DNA of 64,000 bases. It comes from Amborella trichopoda (Eukaryota; Streptophyta; Magnoliopsida; Amborellales; Amborellaceae). Positions 50,001 through 59,000 of this stretch are shown piece by piece. The notes under the pieces are model-generated. The model did not search any database, had not been told where the DNA came from, and saw only the letters and a list, made by a program, of their open reading frames with translations. Each line of letters begins with the position of its first letter. Position 1 is the first letter of the stretch. A program made the position numbers and the translations under genes. The DNA lies in contig NW_006494789.1 in assembly GCF_000471905.2 (NCBI RefSeq), positions 2,867,961 to 2,931,960 on the forward strand. Direction: 5' to 3'.

Positions 50001-51100
50001 TTGGTTGGTTGAAGTTGCTTATAATCCTTCTTTCTAAGCTACAAAGAGTCCTCCCCAGCTAACAGAATATGGATATGGAAATAATATTTAGCAAACTCAT
50101 TAGCTAACTGTATAGTTACCTGAATGACTACCATAGTACCCACAGCAGTAGCCACATGTGCAGCCCGGGGTGAAGGCTGCTCTCCAAGTGGAGTGAGTCT
50201 ACAATAACAAAGTTCACAAAAAGCACAAAAGACCACTAAGTTTCCATTGGGATAAATGAAGTAGCAACATGTAATGCTTGCCTGACCTAAAAAATATTTG
50301 AGTTAATTCAAGCTCAAAGAAGCTTAAAGATAAAGAGAACTTAGGATTTTTGAATTTTCAAATTATATGAAATTGATTGTTTCTCAGCAACATAGGTGAA
50401 ATTGGAACATTAGATGGGACTGTCTGACAATGAGCAGTCCCACCGGGGAAGAGAACGGCAAGAGAGAGAGATGATTTAAAAGTAAGAAAGGCATAAAGAC
50501 AAACTATTGTACTCACTAAAACCTTACTAATTGCTATTTCTATGAAACTAAAAACGGTAAGGCAGGGCCTCATCTCACATACAAATTATTTTGTATTGTT
50601 TCTATTTCTGGATACTAATTTAGTGAACAAGCTTTGAGGAGCAGCTTCTCCCATTTATACATGATAGCAATTTGGGGCTGAACACCAGCTTGTTAGGAAG
50701 ATTACCTCGACCATTTATTAGACAAGACATCATAACAGTGAACATCAGCAGTTGCGCCTGCTAAACCTGCACGAAGAACATTCTCATAAAGATAGGAGCA
50801 GAATTATTTTTCATCATAAACAAAATGGTGCATTGTACAATATGAACAAGGAGGACGCCAATCTATCACGGATGGATGTTTATGCGCTCTCCATTATTTT
50901 GTTTTTGTTCATCATCTTTTAGTGAATGCAGCACCAAAGCAAAATGATAAGCGATGTAGCAATTGAAAGCTTGAAAGACATATTCAAGCATATGTAATTT
51001 GGGAGGAGATGCAAGGACATCAAAGACAATAAACTACTACATTTACCCATTGAGAAGACATAGATTTAGATTAACAGATTGGAGAGAGACAGAGAGAGAC

Positions 51101-51146
<46 letters not shown>

Positions 51147-51594
51147 ACTTACGGATGCCAGCATTTCCACCGGATGAAGGGGGTCCAGAGGGGGCTGTAG
51201 AAGAGGAATTGCCCTCCAGGGCAGTTGCACCTCCGAAGAGGATGAGCCTCGGCCCAATATACCCGGGGGTTCCCTCTTCTCCAACGGCAGCAACAGCAGT
51301 GAGGGTGTGGCCACATCTGGGGCCAGGGCCGTCCTCTTTCTTCTCAATGATGGCGTTCACCACGCTGTATGTCGGGGCCGGCCTTGGACCCATCACGCTC
51401 GCTGCCGCCTGTAGCTGTGGAGATGAGGGCGCTGCTGCAGCAGCGGATGATGATGGCAGTGAAGGGGTTTGCTGCTCTTGTTGTTCATGCTCCTGCTCTG
51501 CTTGCTGTTGATGTTCATCAACAGCAGGAGAAGAGCTGTGATCTCGTGGCTGCTGCTGCTCGTTCTCTGTCCCCATGGTTGAATCCACGTCCAT
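27280..51594 (-). CDS. BSL3: Kelch-repeat Ser/Thr protein phosphatase, BSL2/BSL3-type
   Basis: BSL phosphatases act in brassinosteroid signalling, where the family founder BSU1 dephosphorylates the kinase BIN2. Exons (high-low): 51594-51153, 50766-50706, 50198-50120, 49970-49891, 49785-49691, 49597-49498, 46719-46650, 43945-43844, 43754-43673, 42216-42037, 32384-32114, 31940-31697, 31552-31382, 30347-30109, 29612-29528, 29403-29305, 29225-29026, 28916-28841, 27889-27754, 27642-27503, 27363-27280; 3036 nt, 1011 aa, all phases matching. A Q-rich N-terminus precedes Kelch repeats (about 80-440; [38 protein letters not shown]-like LLAIGGNDG). The C-terminal phosphatase shows GDLHG (713), GDYVDRG (747), RGNHE (778) and SATNYC (932), so metal-binding and catalytic residues are intact. 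It ends RGSLAWI, the usual BSL tail. Intron 10 is 9.65 kb of nested LINEs. Confidence 0.96.
27933..28018. repeat. 43-bp tandem duplication in BSL intron
   Basis: AAACCTCTGGAAACACTCAT plus the following AT-rich text at 27933 recurs at 27976 with one change in the shown block (AAACACTC against AAAAACTC). It is non-coding, in the intron upstream of exon 27889-27754. Confidence 0.85.
28061..28261 (+). mobile_element. 171-bp retro-insertion with 15-bp target duplication
   Basis: Perfect direct repeats ACTAGGTTCACTTCT at 28061-28075 and 28247-28261 flank 171 bp. The insert reads [20 protein letters not shown] text, proline/serine-rich like a LINE ORF1 piece, and ends A-rich (CCCAAAAACA). This fits target-primed insertion of a short LINE-derived or chimeric RNA into the BSL intron. 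Confidence 0.6.
32001..32033. repeat. (AG)n microsatellite
   Basis: A pure 33-base AG run lies in the BSL intron between exons 32384-32114 and 31940-31697. Confidence 0.95.
32880..34620 (+). mobile_element. L1-type LINE, 5' part of the reverse transcriptase, interrupted
   Basis: In BSL intron 10, plus frames read [21 protein letters not shown] text at 32940-33020 (the linker before LINE reverse transcriptase), then after about 1 kb of other [14 protein letters not shown] near 34365-34400 (the first RT motif) and NGSPKGLL near 34515. The RT seems to continue at 39585, so LINEs at 34900-39480 probably inserted into this copy. Stops are frequent. The stretch 33130-34180 holds an AT-rich insert. 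Confidence 0.55.
33775..33845 (+). other. SINE-like tRNA-derived patch
   Basis: AGTGGTAGAGCTCGGG (box A-like) followed about 35 bp later by AGGTTCAATTCCCAC (box B-like) resembles the Pol III promoter of a plant SINE. No cloverleaf or clear ends are visible. Confidence 0.35.
34762..34881. repeat. 62-bp tandem duplication
   Basis: AGCTATTATAGCTGAGGACT and the text through CTACAGGCAT occurs at 34762 and again at 34824, identical over about 58 bp, so the duplication is recent. Confidence 0.9.
34890..35965 (+). mobile_element. L1-type LINE: C-terminal reverse transcriptase and zinc-binding region
   Basis: From 35020 the plus strand reads [59 protein letters not shown] and QRFFWLGD, the standard order after the YADD motif in plant L1 LINEs. 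After 35409 the frame breaks, and [14 protein letters not shown] near 35460 and later pieces follow. It stops near 35960, where a poly-T marks the 3' end of the oppositely oriented LINE. It is dead and lies in BSL intron 10. Confidence 0.8.
35966..39480 (-). mobile_element. L1-type LINE, nearly complete reverse transcriptase to RNase H
   Basis: Minus-strand frames, 5' to 3': [15 protein letters not shown] and [12 protein letters not shown] near 38985-38740, [15 protein letters not shown] (38550), [15 protein letters not shown] (38350), QYADDIW (38215), ARWKGG and [18 protein letters not shown] (37930-37740), zf-RVT text (37600-37150), and RNase [21 protein letters not shown] (36650). Several frameshifts, including at the YADD motif, make it inactive. 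A poly-T at 35970 is probably its poly(A) tail. It is sense to BSL, in intron 10. Confidence 0.8.
39585..41000 (+). mobile_element. L1-type LINE, 3' part of reverse transcriptase and zinc-binding region
   Basis: Plus frames read [15 protein letters not shown] near 39640 (the YADD box, altered to YEDD), [20 protein letters not shown] at 39850 and [23 protein letters not shown] near 40590-40690 (zf-RVT). Stops are frequent. It probably continues the copy at 32880-34620, split by later LINE insertions. Confidence 0.6.
41186..41360. repeat. 84-bp tandem duplication, purine-pyrimidine rich
   Basis: CATGGGTTGCACATGTGCA starts copies at 41186 and 41270; both contain ATGTATATTAAGTACATAT and ATAAATGCATTAGC. 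The DNA is rich in alternating TG/CA and ATGCAT steps. It is non-coding, in BSL intron 10. Confidence 0.85.
45040..45560 (+). mobile_element. LINE fragment (zinc-binding region)
   Basis: In BSL intron 7 (43946-46649) the plus strand reads [20 protein letters not shown] then REVW near 45430-45510, the zf-RVT motif (C-x-x-C... ET-DHL... C-REVW) that follows LINE reverse transcriptase. The frame is short and interrupted elsewhere. Confidence 0.5.
46720..49497 (-). other. BSL intron 6, no gene recognised
   Basis: No exon or transposon protein is recognisable in this intron. A moderately GC-rich block at 47560-48300 stands out from the AT-rich surroundings and may be part of an LTR or other repeat. 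Confidence 0.4.
51081..51147. repeat. (GA)n run at the BSL intron-1 donor
   Basis: Repeats of AGAGAGAC and then pure AG reach within five bases of the 5' splice site (GTAAGT on the minus strand, 51152-51147). On the transcript this is a long CU run at the very start of the intron. Confidence 0.9.
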
Positions 51595-52440
51595 GTTGTT
51601 GATGATGATGACGATGATATCAGTGGCCTTTGCCTCCTGTCCTCTTCCTTCTTCTCAATCAAACAAAGATGATAATGGAAGGAAGAGGGCATTTTCTAAG
51701 ACAGGATAATTCACTGCTACCCATTAATGAAATAATTGAATCTTTCTCCTGTACCTCAAAACCCTCTTTCCATGAAAGAAAGAGAAGGTCAAGATTCAAT
51801 TCTTCAATTGGAATGATGGATTTGATTGGGTCAATCGCCCACACAAAACGCAGAAAATTGATGACGGTAAGAAGGCTCCCGCAAAGTAGAGGGTAGATCA
51901 GGAGACTGATTATTGGATTAGGGTGGATGAAGAAGAAGACCCAAGCTACGGCGGAGGAGTGACGTCCTCTGGATCACAACAACACAAGGGCCAAGCGAGC
52001 GAGACCTACCTCTCTCTTTCTCTCTCTACACAACCAACGAACAAACGAACACGGCCGAAGAGGAGGCCTATCAAAACCGCCGCCCTCTTTCTTTTCTTTT
52101 TACCACCCTCGAATCGAAGAGAAACAGGAGCAGGAATGAACAACAAACACACGAAGTGGACGAGAAAATCTCAATGCCCGAAAATACCCGTTCCACCCCC
52201 ACCTCTTCTCTCTCTACTTCTTCCACCACTACTATTGTTTGTTCTCTATGTATGTATGTATGTATATGTGTCTCTCTCCACCGGGGGCTACGTTTTGCTC
52301 GTCTCAAGTTCAATTTATTTTTTTATCTTACCTTTTCATCAAGTTTACCATGCATTATTATTACAACACACGCGTCACTAAAGTTGGTTAAAATTAAAAT
52401 AGGAAATAGTTCAAGTTCTGAACAATCAAACTAAAGCGCA
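51595..52440 (-). promoter_or_regulatory. BSL 5' leader and promoter region
   Basis: Immediately upstream of the BSL start codon. It contains CT/GA-rich runs near 52010-52030, 52200-52220 and 52270-52280, and a (TATG)n run at 52247-52268. GA-rich leaders are common in plant housekeeping genes. Overlapping short frames on the plus strand look spurious. No TATA box is convincing. Confidence 0.5.
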
Positions 52441-55340
52441 ATGCAAAAATTCATTATAATATATTATTTTGATGTTGAAAAACCCTCAAATCGTTCGTCT
52501 TAACCACGGGATGTATAATGTGAGAAAAAAATTATCTTGTAATATATTATGTTGACTGTTAATTTTTAATATTTAAAAATATTTATAGATTTATATTATT
52601 TTTTGAATTTTAAATATTATAATTAAATATAAAATATATTTTTAGGCCATCACAAATATTCTTACTGATTAAAAACAAATATGCTTGTTTAGAGCCCCAA
52701 CCTTACACAAACTACACCCTTAACATACTGAAGATCCCATGCATGTATGTATGTATGGGTAGGTCCGTCTCCCTTCCGCTTACGGCCATCCTTGTCGTTA
52801 ACCGTAAAAATGTGGTGACACCGTCAGTTGGTGTCCGTGCTGACGGACGGCGCGATGGAAGAGAGGTTAAGCGGTTTCGTAGGCTACGCTACCTCACCGC
52901 CAACCCATCCATCCATCCATCCATCCATCTATTGCTGACGTCCCCTCACTCGAGCCAGTAGAATAAACGGAAATAAATAATATCAATCCGGTCCATGTCT
53001 ATTTTGCTTTTATCTTCTATTGTTTTTGAATGAGACCCATGTCAACTATTCAATAACTGAAGCTCGCGCAGTTTGACATAGTGCTGCGACCCTACTCTAG
53101 TCGCCATCTTTGTATTGTAACATATAACGCATTCATCATCTAGCATCTCTGTCATGATTCCCTAACCCTTCATCAACAAATTTGTTGCACTTGGAGCTCC
53201 GAAATTGTGATGCTTCTCAATTTTTTTAGGGATGAATCAAGCTCCATTATCGACTTTAAATTTCATTCCTATGTAACTTTGTCAAAAAAAAAAAATCAAA
53301 TAAATAGCTTGAAAGAAAAATCAAAATTGTGATTAACATATAGGGCTCCACTGCAAATTGCCATGAAGTACTTGATTAATGAAAAAGTTACTAAAACAAG
53401 CCTGACTTTTTCAACAATTTAATAGTTTACCTTTTCCAACCAATGGTCCTCTATTTTTCGATTGATATTTTTAAAATAAATAAAAATATATATGTAAACG
53501 TTAAGTAGTTCATCTTCTACATTTATTTTGATAAATTTATCTTGATTTATTGATTAATTGAAGAAGACAATATATTTAGGCAAATGATAATACTTAATCA
53601 CAAGTAATTCAAGTGGCCTTGGAAAGATACAATTAGAACAACAAGCTCGATATCGTACTTCTCCCAATCCCAAAAAAATTAAGTAAAATTAAAAGTTTTT
53701 AATTTTGTTCACTTTACCATTTTTCTAAATACTAATATTAGTTTTATGTGATATGGTCATGTTCAGGTGCTCACACTATAGAGCATTTTATTATTGTACT
53801 CGACAAATTTTTTACTCTTATATCCCTTATTTTGTACACGGATAAATTTACAAGTGTGCTTTTTGTTTTTATGATAGATGCGATATCATTCATATGAGGT
53901 GTGACATCACCAACATGTAACATTAGATGCCACTAGTGTGCTATATGTAGGTGATGGGCACACTCCTATGGTATAAAAGTGTCAAAAATTTATGATGTAT
54001 GTGTCATTTTTAGTTGTAGATAGTTGAATAGTAAAGTTTGAAGTTTAATTTTAAATAAACGAATGGCTATAATTTGATTTTGATTAGGGTTTCTTAAAAA
54101 ACAAGTTGGGTTTTAGGATTTTTCTTCTAACTGTTTGACAAAAAGGGAGAAGAGGTGAGAACTTTTTTTTTTTCGATATTGTAAAAGTTATCTTTTTCAT
54201 GTGGACTCCCTTTACCCTGCTATCATATATTATCTTGCATTTTACTTGTTCTTTTTTTTTTTTTCATGTGGGTTATGGACATAATAAGTTCGCGGTCGAG
54301 TTTCTCCCATTACAAGGAGAATGATTTAATGGGTTTTCAATTCTTTATTTCCCACTGTCATGGATATAAAAGTTAGGTAATGGTTACATGCTCTTTTATT
54401 TACTTAAGTTAGGGTATCTGTGCCCTTTTCGATCAAGGAGAACTAAGGGATAAAGTTGATATTTAATTGTAATTAGGATTTATTAACAAACAAGTTAGAT
54501 TTTATAAATTTTATTCTATAATATGCAAGCGACAACAAGATAGAAGAGACAAATAATTATTTTTTAGGTTATTGTAAAAATATTGTTTGGGGGTAGACTA
54601 CCTTGCGGACCTCAAAAAGGGGATACTCTCTTACCATTTGCTTTTCTATTTTTATTTTTCCTTCGCTCCCATCCCTACATCGAAAATGCATGCACAGGTG
54701 GGGAAAAAAAAAAAATTCATCATAGTCATAGATGATTATTTTTGTTAGACATATGTGTATTTGCTAAGGTTTAAAGATATAATTTTTAAGAAATTTAAGA
54801 TTTACAAATAGGAAATTGAAAATCATATTCATAATTTTTTTAAAAAACTAAGAAGTGATAAGGGTGGAAAAAAAAAAAACCATAAGATTTATTGAATTGG
54901 AAATAAACATATTAGAGCAAAAAACATTTAGATGTGTATTTGTGGTAGATTAGCAAAATAACAAGAATACAATTTTTCACAAACAAGTTCGATCACAATA
55001 ATTGAATCTAAAGATAGTGAATTATGTGATAGTGTAATCCTCTATAAAAGAACAATGAATAAGATACCTATAATGACCCAAAGAAAGCAATAACTAATGA
55101 TGAATCCGTTTCAAAAAAAAGAAAAGAAAAAACAATAAGGATGAAGTTGTATAACCAAGAAGAAGCGAGATAGCAAGAAAAATTTTCTCGAACTTTGTAA
55201 CACATCAAAGCTGTCAAATTTCACATTAAATGGTTGTAAAGAAATAATTTTTTTTTCGAACTTTATAACACAACAAAGCTATCAAATTTCACATTAAATA
55301 ATCATAAAAAATTGTGACCACAAATATATAGTCTCATTGT
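52441..55340. other. AT-rich intergenic DNA between BSL and the TatD gene
   Basis: I see no exon, RNA or transposon protein here. A (CATC)n microsatellite lies at 52905-52929 and several poly-A/T runs occur. 55590-55765 repeats the family found at 20790-20965. Confidence 0.5.
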
Positions 55341-55346
55341 ATACAA

Positions 55347-55541
55347 TCAATTTTCATATTTAGCAAAAGAGAAGGTGTTGGGCACAATCCCTACAGACTC
55401 ATTTGGCGAAGCTTCAATATCACATGATGTGGCATCTTGAATACACGTCATTAATAGTGAGATGGACGCTACCAAAGCATGGAAGGAAAACATATATAAA
55501 TGGGTGTGGCCTTGAGAAGGTTTCGACTTTAAACAATCCAA
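55347..55541 (-). CDS. Doubtful small frame with a signal-peptide-like start
   Basis: The 64-codon frame has an inner Met (MFSFHALVASISLLM) followed by TCIQDATSCDIEA, which resembles a cleavable signal peptide with a short mature part. No family is recognised; codon context is AT-rich and no splice partners are obvious. It may be chance. Confidence 0.15.
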   Translation of the reverse strand: MDCLKSKPSQGHTHLYMFSFHALVASISLLMTCIQDATSCDIEASPNESVGIVPNTFSFAKYEN

Positions 55542-55930
55542 TTAAGGCGCACCTTTAGATTTTATTATAATGTAATTTTGGTATAAAAAATTTATAGGAT
55601 CATCTTAAAATCTATTTTTATATCTAATTATAAAATTTTAAACTTAAAAAATAGTTAAAATCAAGTAGATCTATAAACATATAAATTTTTAAAAAATAAA
55701 CGGTCTAGATAATGTTTTGTAAGATACAATATTTTTTGAATTTAATTTTTTTCTTTTTAAATTCCATACATATATGTCGAGCACATTTTAAGGTAGCTTT
55801 TTCCATGGAATAGTAGATTAGTAATCAATGGGTTTGAGCAAAAAGGAGCGTATGCACTCGTGGCATAATATGCTTGTTATCAACAATAGCGTTACTAATC
55901 ATCGAAGCGGGGTTCAGTTTTAAAGTGCCA

Positions 55931-55960
55931 GGGATAGGGATAGGGATAGGGATAGGGAAT
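55931..55960. repeat. (GGGATA)n hexamer run
   Basis: Five near-perfect GGGATA units lie just upstream of the TatD start. It is not the plant telomere repeat (TTTAGGG). Confidence 0.9.
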
Positions 55961-56003
55961 GGAATTGGGCATCGTCAATTCAATTGAGCAGTGGCAGGCA
56001 GCG

Positions 56004-59000
56004 ATGGAGACCTCCCCAGGCGTGAGGATGATAGGCAAGCATCGGCACTACTCCCTCCTCTTCTTCTGTTTCTCATCTCAACTAACTCCTCCTCCTCCAC
56101 CTCGTATTTTCAGATATAGCCGTCAACTTAACAGGTGCCCTCTCTCCCTCTGCATCTGTATTCGTTAGTAAAATAAAATTTTAAAAGATAGAAACCCTAG
56201 AACTACATATCCACTTGGTTGTGGAAATGGAATAACGGGGAATCCATTGTATGGGTGGATCATGGTGGTGGATCAGATGGCATGTTTAAAGGGATGTACA
56301 ACGGCAAGCATTATCACCCTGCTGATATTCATACCGTCCTCAAAAGGGCATGGACTGCTGGAGTAGATCGCATTATTGTCAGTATTTTAATTTTCTCCCT
56401 AAATCTTTATATTTATTGTTAGGTGGCGATGACATTGAATTGTATTGAATTGATCCCATTTCCTTTGTTTGGTTTTTGATGAAGAAGGTCACTGGTGGTT
56501 CCCTTGAGGAGTCCAAGGAGGCGCTGGCCATTGCGGAAACAGATGGTACTATATTAGGCCCTCCTATATACACTTGTTCAGCTGTTCCATGAATCTCTTA
56601 TGAGCTCCTCAATCTTGCTATAATATTTGGATTTTTTTCCCAGTTTTCTCATCAGCAACACACTGTTTTGATCCATTTTCTAATGAATCAATGACGCGGC
56701 CATGCCTGAGCCACAACCATATTTCGTGGCTGGGCAAAGAAGGGTCGGAGGACCATGGGGCAGTAATATAATTAGGAGAAGTTGTTTGGGTCTTTATTTA
56801 TTTTTATTTCTTGTTATTTCTGATTTTATTGGGGACAAGTTTAGTCATTTATTGATGGGTGGTTAATTAAATAGAATGGATGGACTGGATTTCGTCGGAG
56901 CTTTCTTGATTCTCGGAGTTACATAAATAGTCAAATTGTGTGTTTCATGTGCCCTCAACGCAGGCATAGCGCACATAGTTGCCCTTCATGTCAACCTGGC
57001 ATCAAAGTTGATTTGGCAGAAGAAAATTATGGAGAAGCTGTTGAAGAGCATGGTTACGAGGGATAGGGTGACATAGAGACAAGCCCATCCTATGAAGTGG
57101 TTGATCCTCTCAAGGTGAGGATTTGTATGGAGGTGAAGGGGGTGAAACCTTGGTTGTCTAGCAGATTATGATATCAATTCAAAACCATTTAATGAAGATA
57201 AATGGTTGTGACACCGTTTTTTGAACTACTTGCATATTAGGCGACAAGTTATGTAGAATACTAATTGATGGCGGGGGTAGTGAAAATATTATGTCTAGGG
57301 AGATGGTGGATAAACTTAAACTAAAAGGGCACAAGCCATGCCGATATCAAATTCAACAGTTCAAGAAAGGAGGTTAGGTACCGGTTCTTACTCAAAGTTT
57401 ATTTTTTATTTTTTTCCATTGGTGCTAATTTTAAAGATAAATGTGGTGTTATGTAGCACCCATGGATGCATGCTACATCTTACTTCGTAGGCCAAGGTTT
57501 TATGACTAGGATCTAGTGCATAAGACCAGACCAAACACATATTCCTTTGTCATGGATGGCATTAACGTCACACTCCACTCTATGAAGCAACTTCCTACAC
57601 TCAAATCTAGTAAAGAGGCGGGTTTAAAGTTGCTTAATGTATAAAAAATTAGGGAAAATGTCTCGATACCCCTTATTTTTAGGTTTCATTTCACAATAGA
57701 CCCAAGGTTTTAAAATATATCTTGGAGCATAAAAATTGTAGATTTTATTTATTCTAACTCCCTGAGCTACTTTAAACCTATTTTTTTAGGCCAAACAAAT
57801 ATAAAAAGATATCTTTTTTAAAATCCATCCTCCCAAAGTTCTCTCTTTCTCTCTTGCTGCATCCCTTCTCTCTCTCTATATGTTTCCCATCTCTAACCAT
57901 TCACTCTCTCTCCTCTCGCTCTCTCTCTTAATGTTTTTCATCTCTCTACCCTCGCACTCTCTCTTGCCAAACACATAATAAGTATACAGAGAGAAAGAGA
58001 GATGTTTGGATAAATATAAGAAAAGAAAGGTGTTTGGTGGTGAGAGGTTACCGGGAGGAGAGAAAGAGAGGTGTTTGGATAAACATAGGAAGAGAGAGAG
58101 AGGTGTTTGGATAACACGGAAGGAGAGAGATGCTTGGTGGTGAGAGGTTACCGATAAGAGAGAGAGGTGTTTGGATAAACACGAGAAGAGAGAGGTGTTT
58201 GGATAAACACGGGAGGAGAGTGAAACACGCAACAAGAGAGAGAAAGAGAGAAGTTTGGGGTATATAATGAAGAGAGAGAAGGGATTGGGTTTAGAAAGAG
58301 CATGTCTTTCTCACATTTGTTTAGGTTAAAAAATAGGTTTAAAGTGGCCATGGGGTTGAAAATATTTTTTGAAACCTTGGGTTTATTAAGAAATAAAATT
58401 TAAAAATAGGGGATATGGATGTATTTTCCCTAAAAATTAAAAGGGGCAACAACGAGATGGATGTAATATATGTGTTGTTTGCGAAAGAAAATTTTGTATC
58501 TACTTCAAATTCCTAAGTCTATAGAGCCTCTACTTGAGAAGTATAAAGACTTGATGCCGAGAGAATTGCTCGGTGGTCTTCCCCCAATGGGAAATAGTCA
58601 GAATCACATTGATTTGGTGCCCGATTCTAGCCTACCAAATTTGACCCAACACCGAATGAGCCCCATAGAACATGAAGAGCTACATAGACAAGTTGTTGAT
58701 TTGCTTAAAAAGAGTTTGATTCGAGAAAGCATATCGCCATGCGTCGTTCCTGCATTACTAACCAAAAAAAAACGATGGTTCCTAGAGAACGTGTGTGGAC
58801 ATCGAGCGATTAACAAAATTACGATCAAGCACCGATTTCTCATACATAGGCTCGATGATATGTTAGATATGCTTCATGGGGCCAAAGTCTTCTAAAGATC
58901 GATTTAAGGAGTGGTTGCCATCAAATTGGATTCGTCTTAGGGATGAATGGAATGCCATATTAAAAAACTTGAGATTGGCTCTATAAGTGGTTGGTGCTAC

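Noticed and set aside
50999..51511. Plus-strand 170-codon frame opposite BSL exon 1
   Set aside because: It is a shadow of the BSL coding strand and the GA repeat.
51923..52381. 152-codon plus-strand frame upstream of BSL
   Set aside because: It is low-complexity, derived from CT-rich promoter DNA; no family resemblance.
55931..55960. Interstitial telomere repeat
   Set aside because: The unit is GGGATA, not TTTAGGG.
57876..58351. Minus-strand repetitive frames (SRVYPNTSLF-type repeats)
   Set aside because: They are read from the GA-rich tandem core of a MITE, with no independent support.
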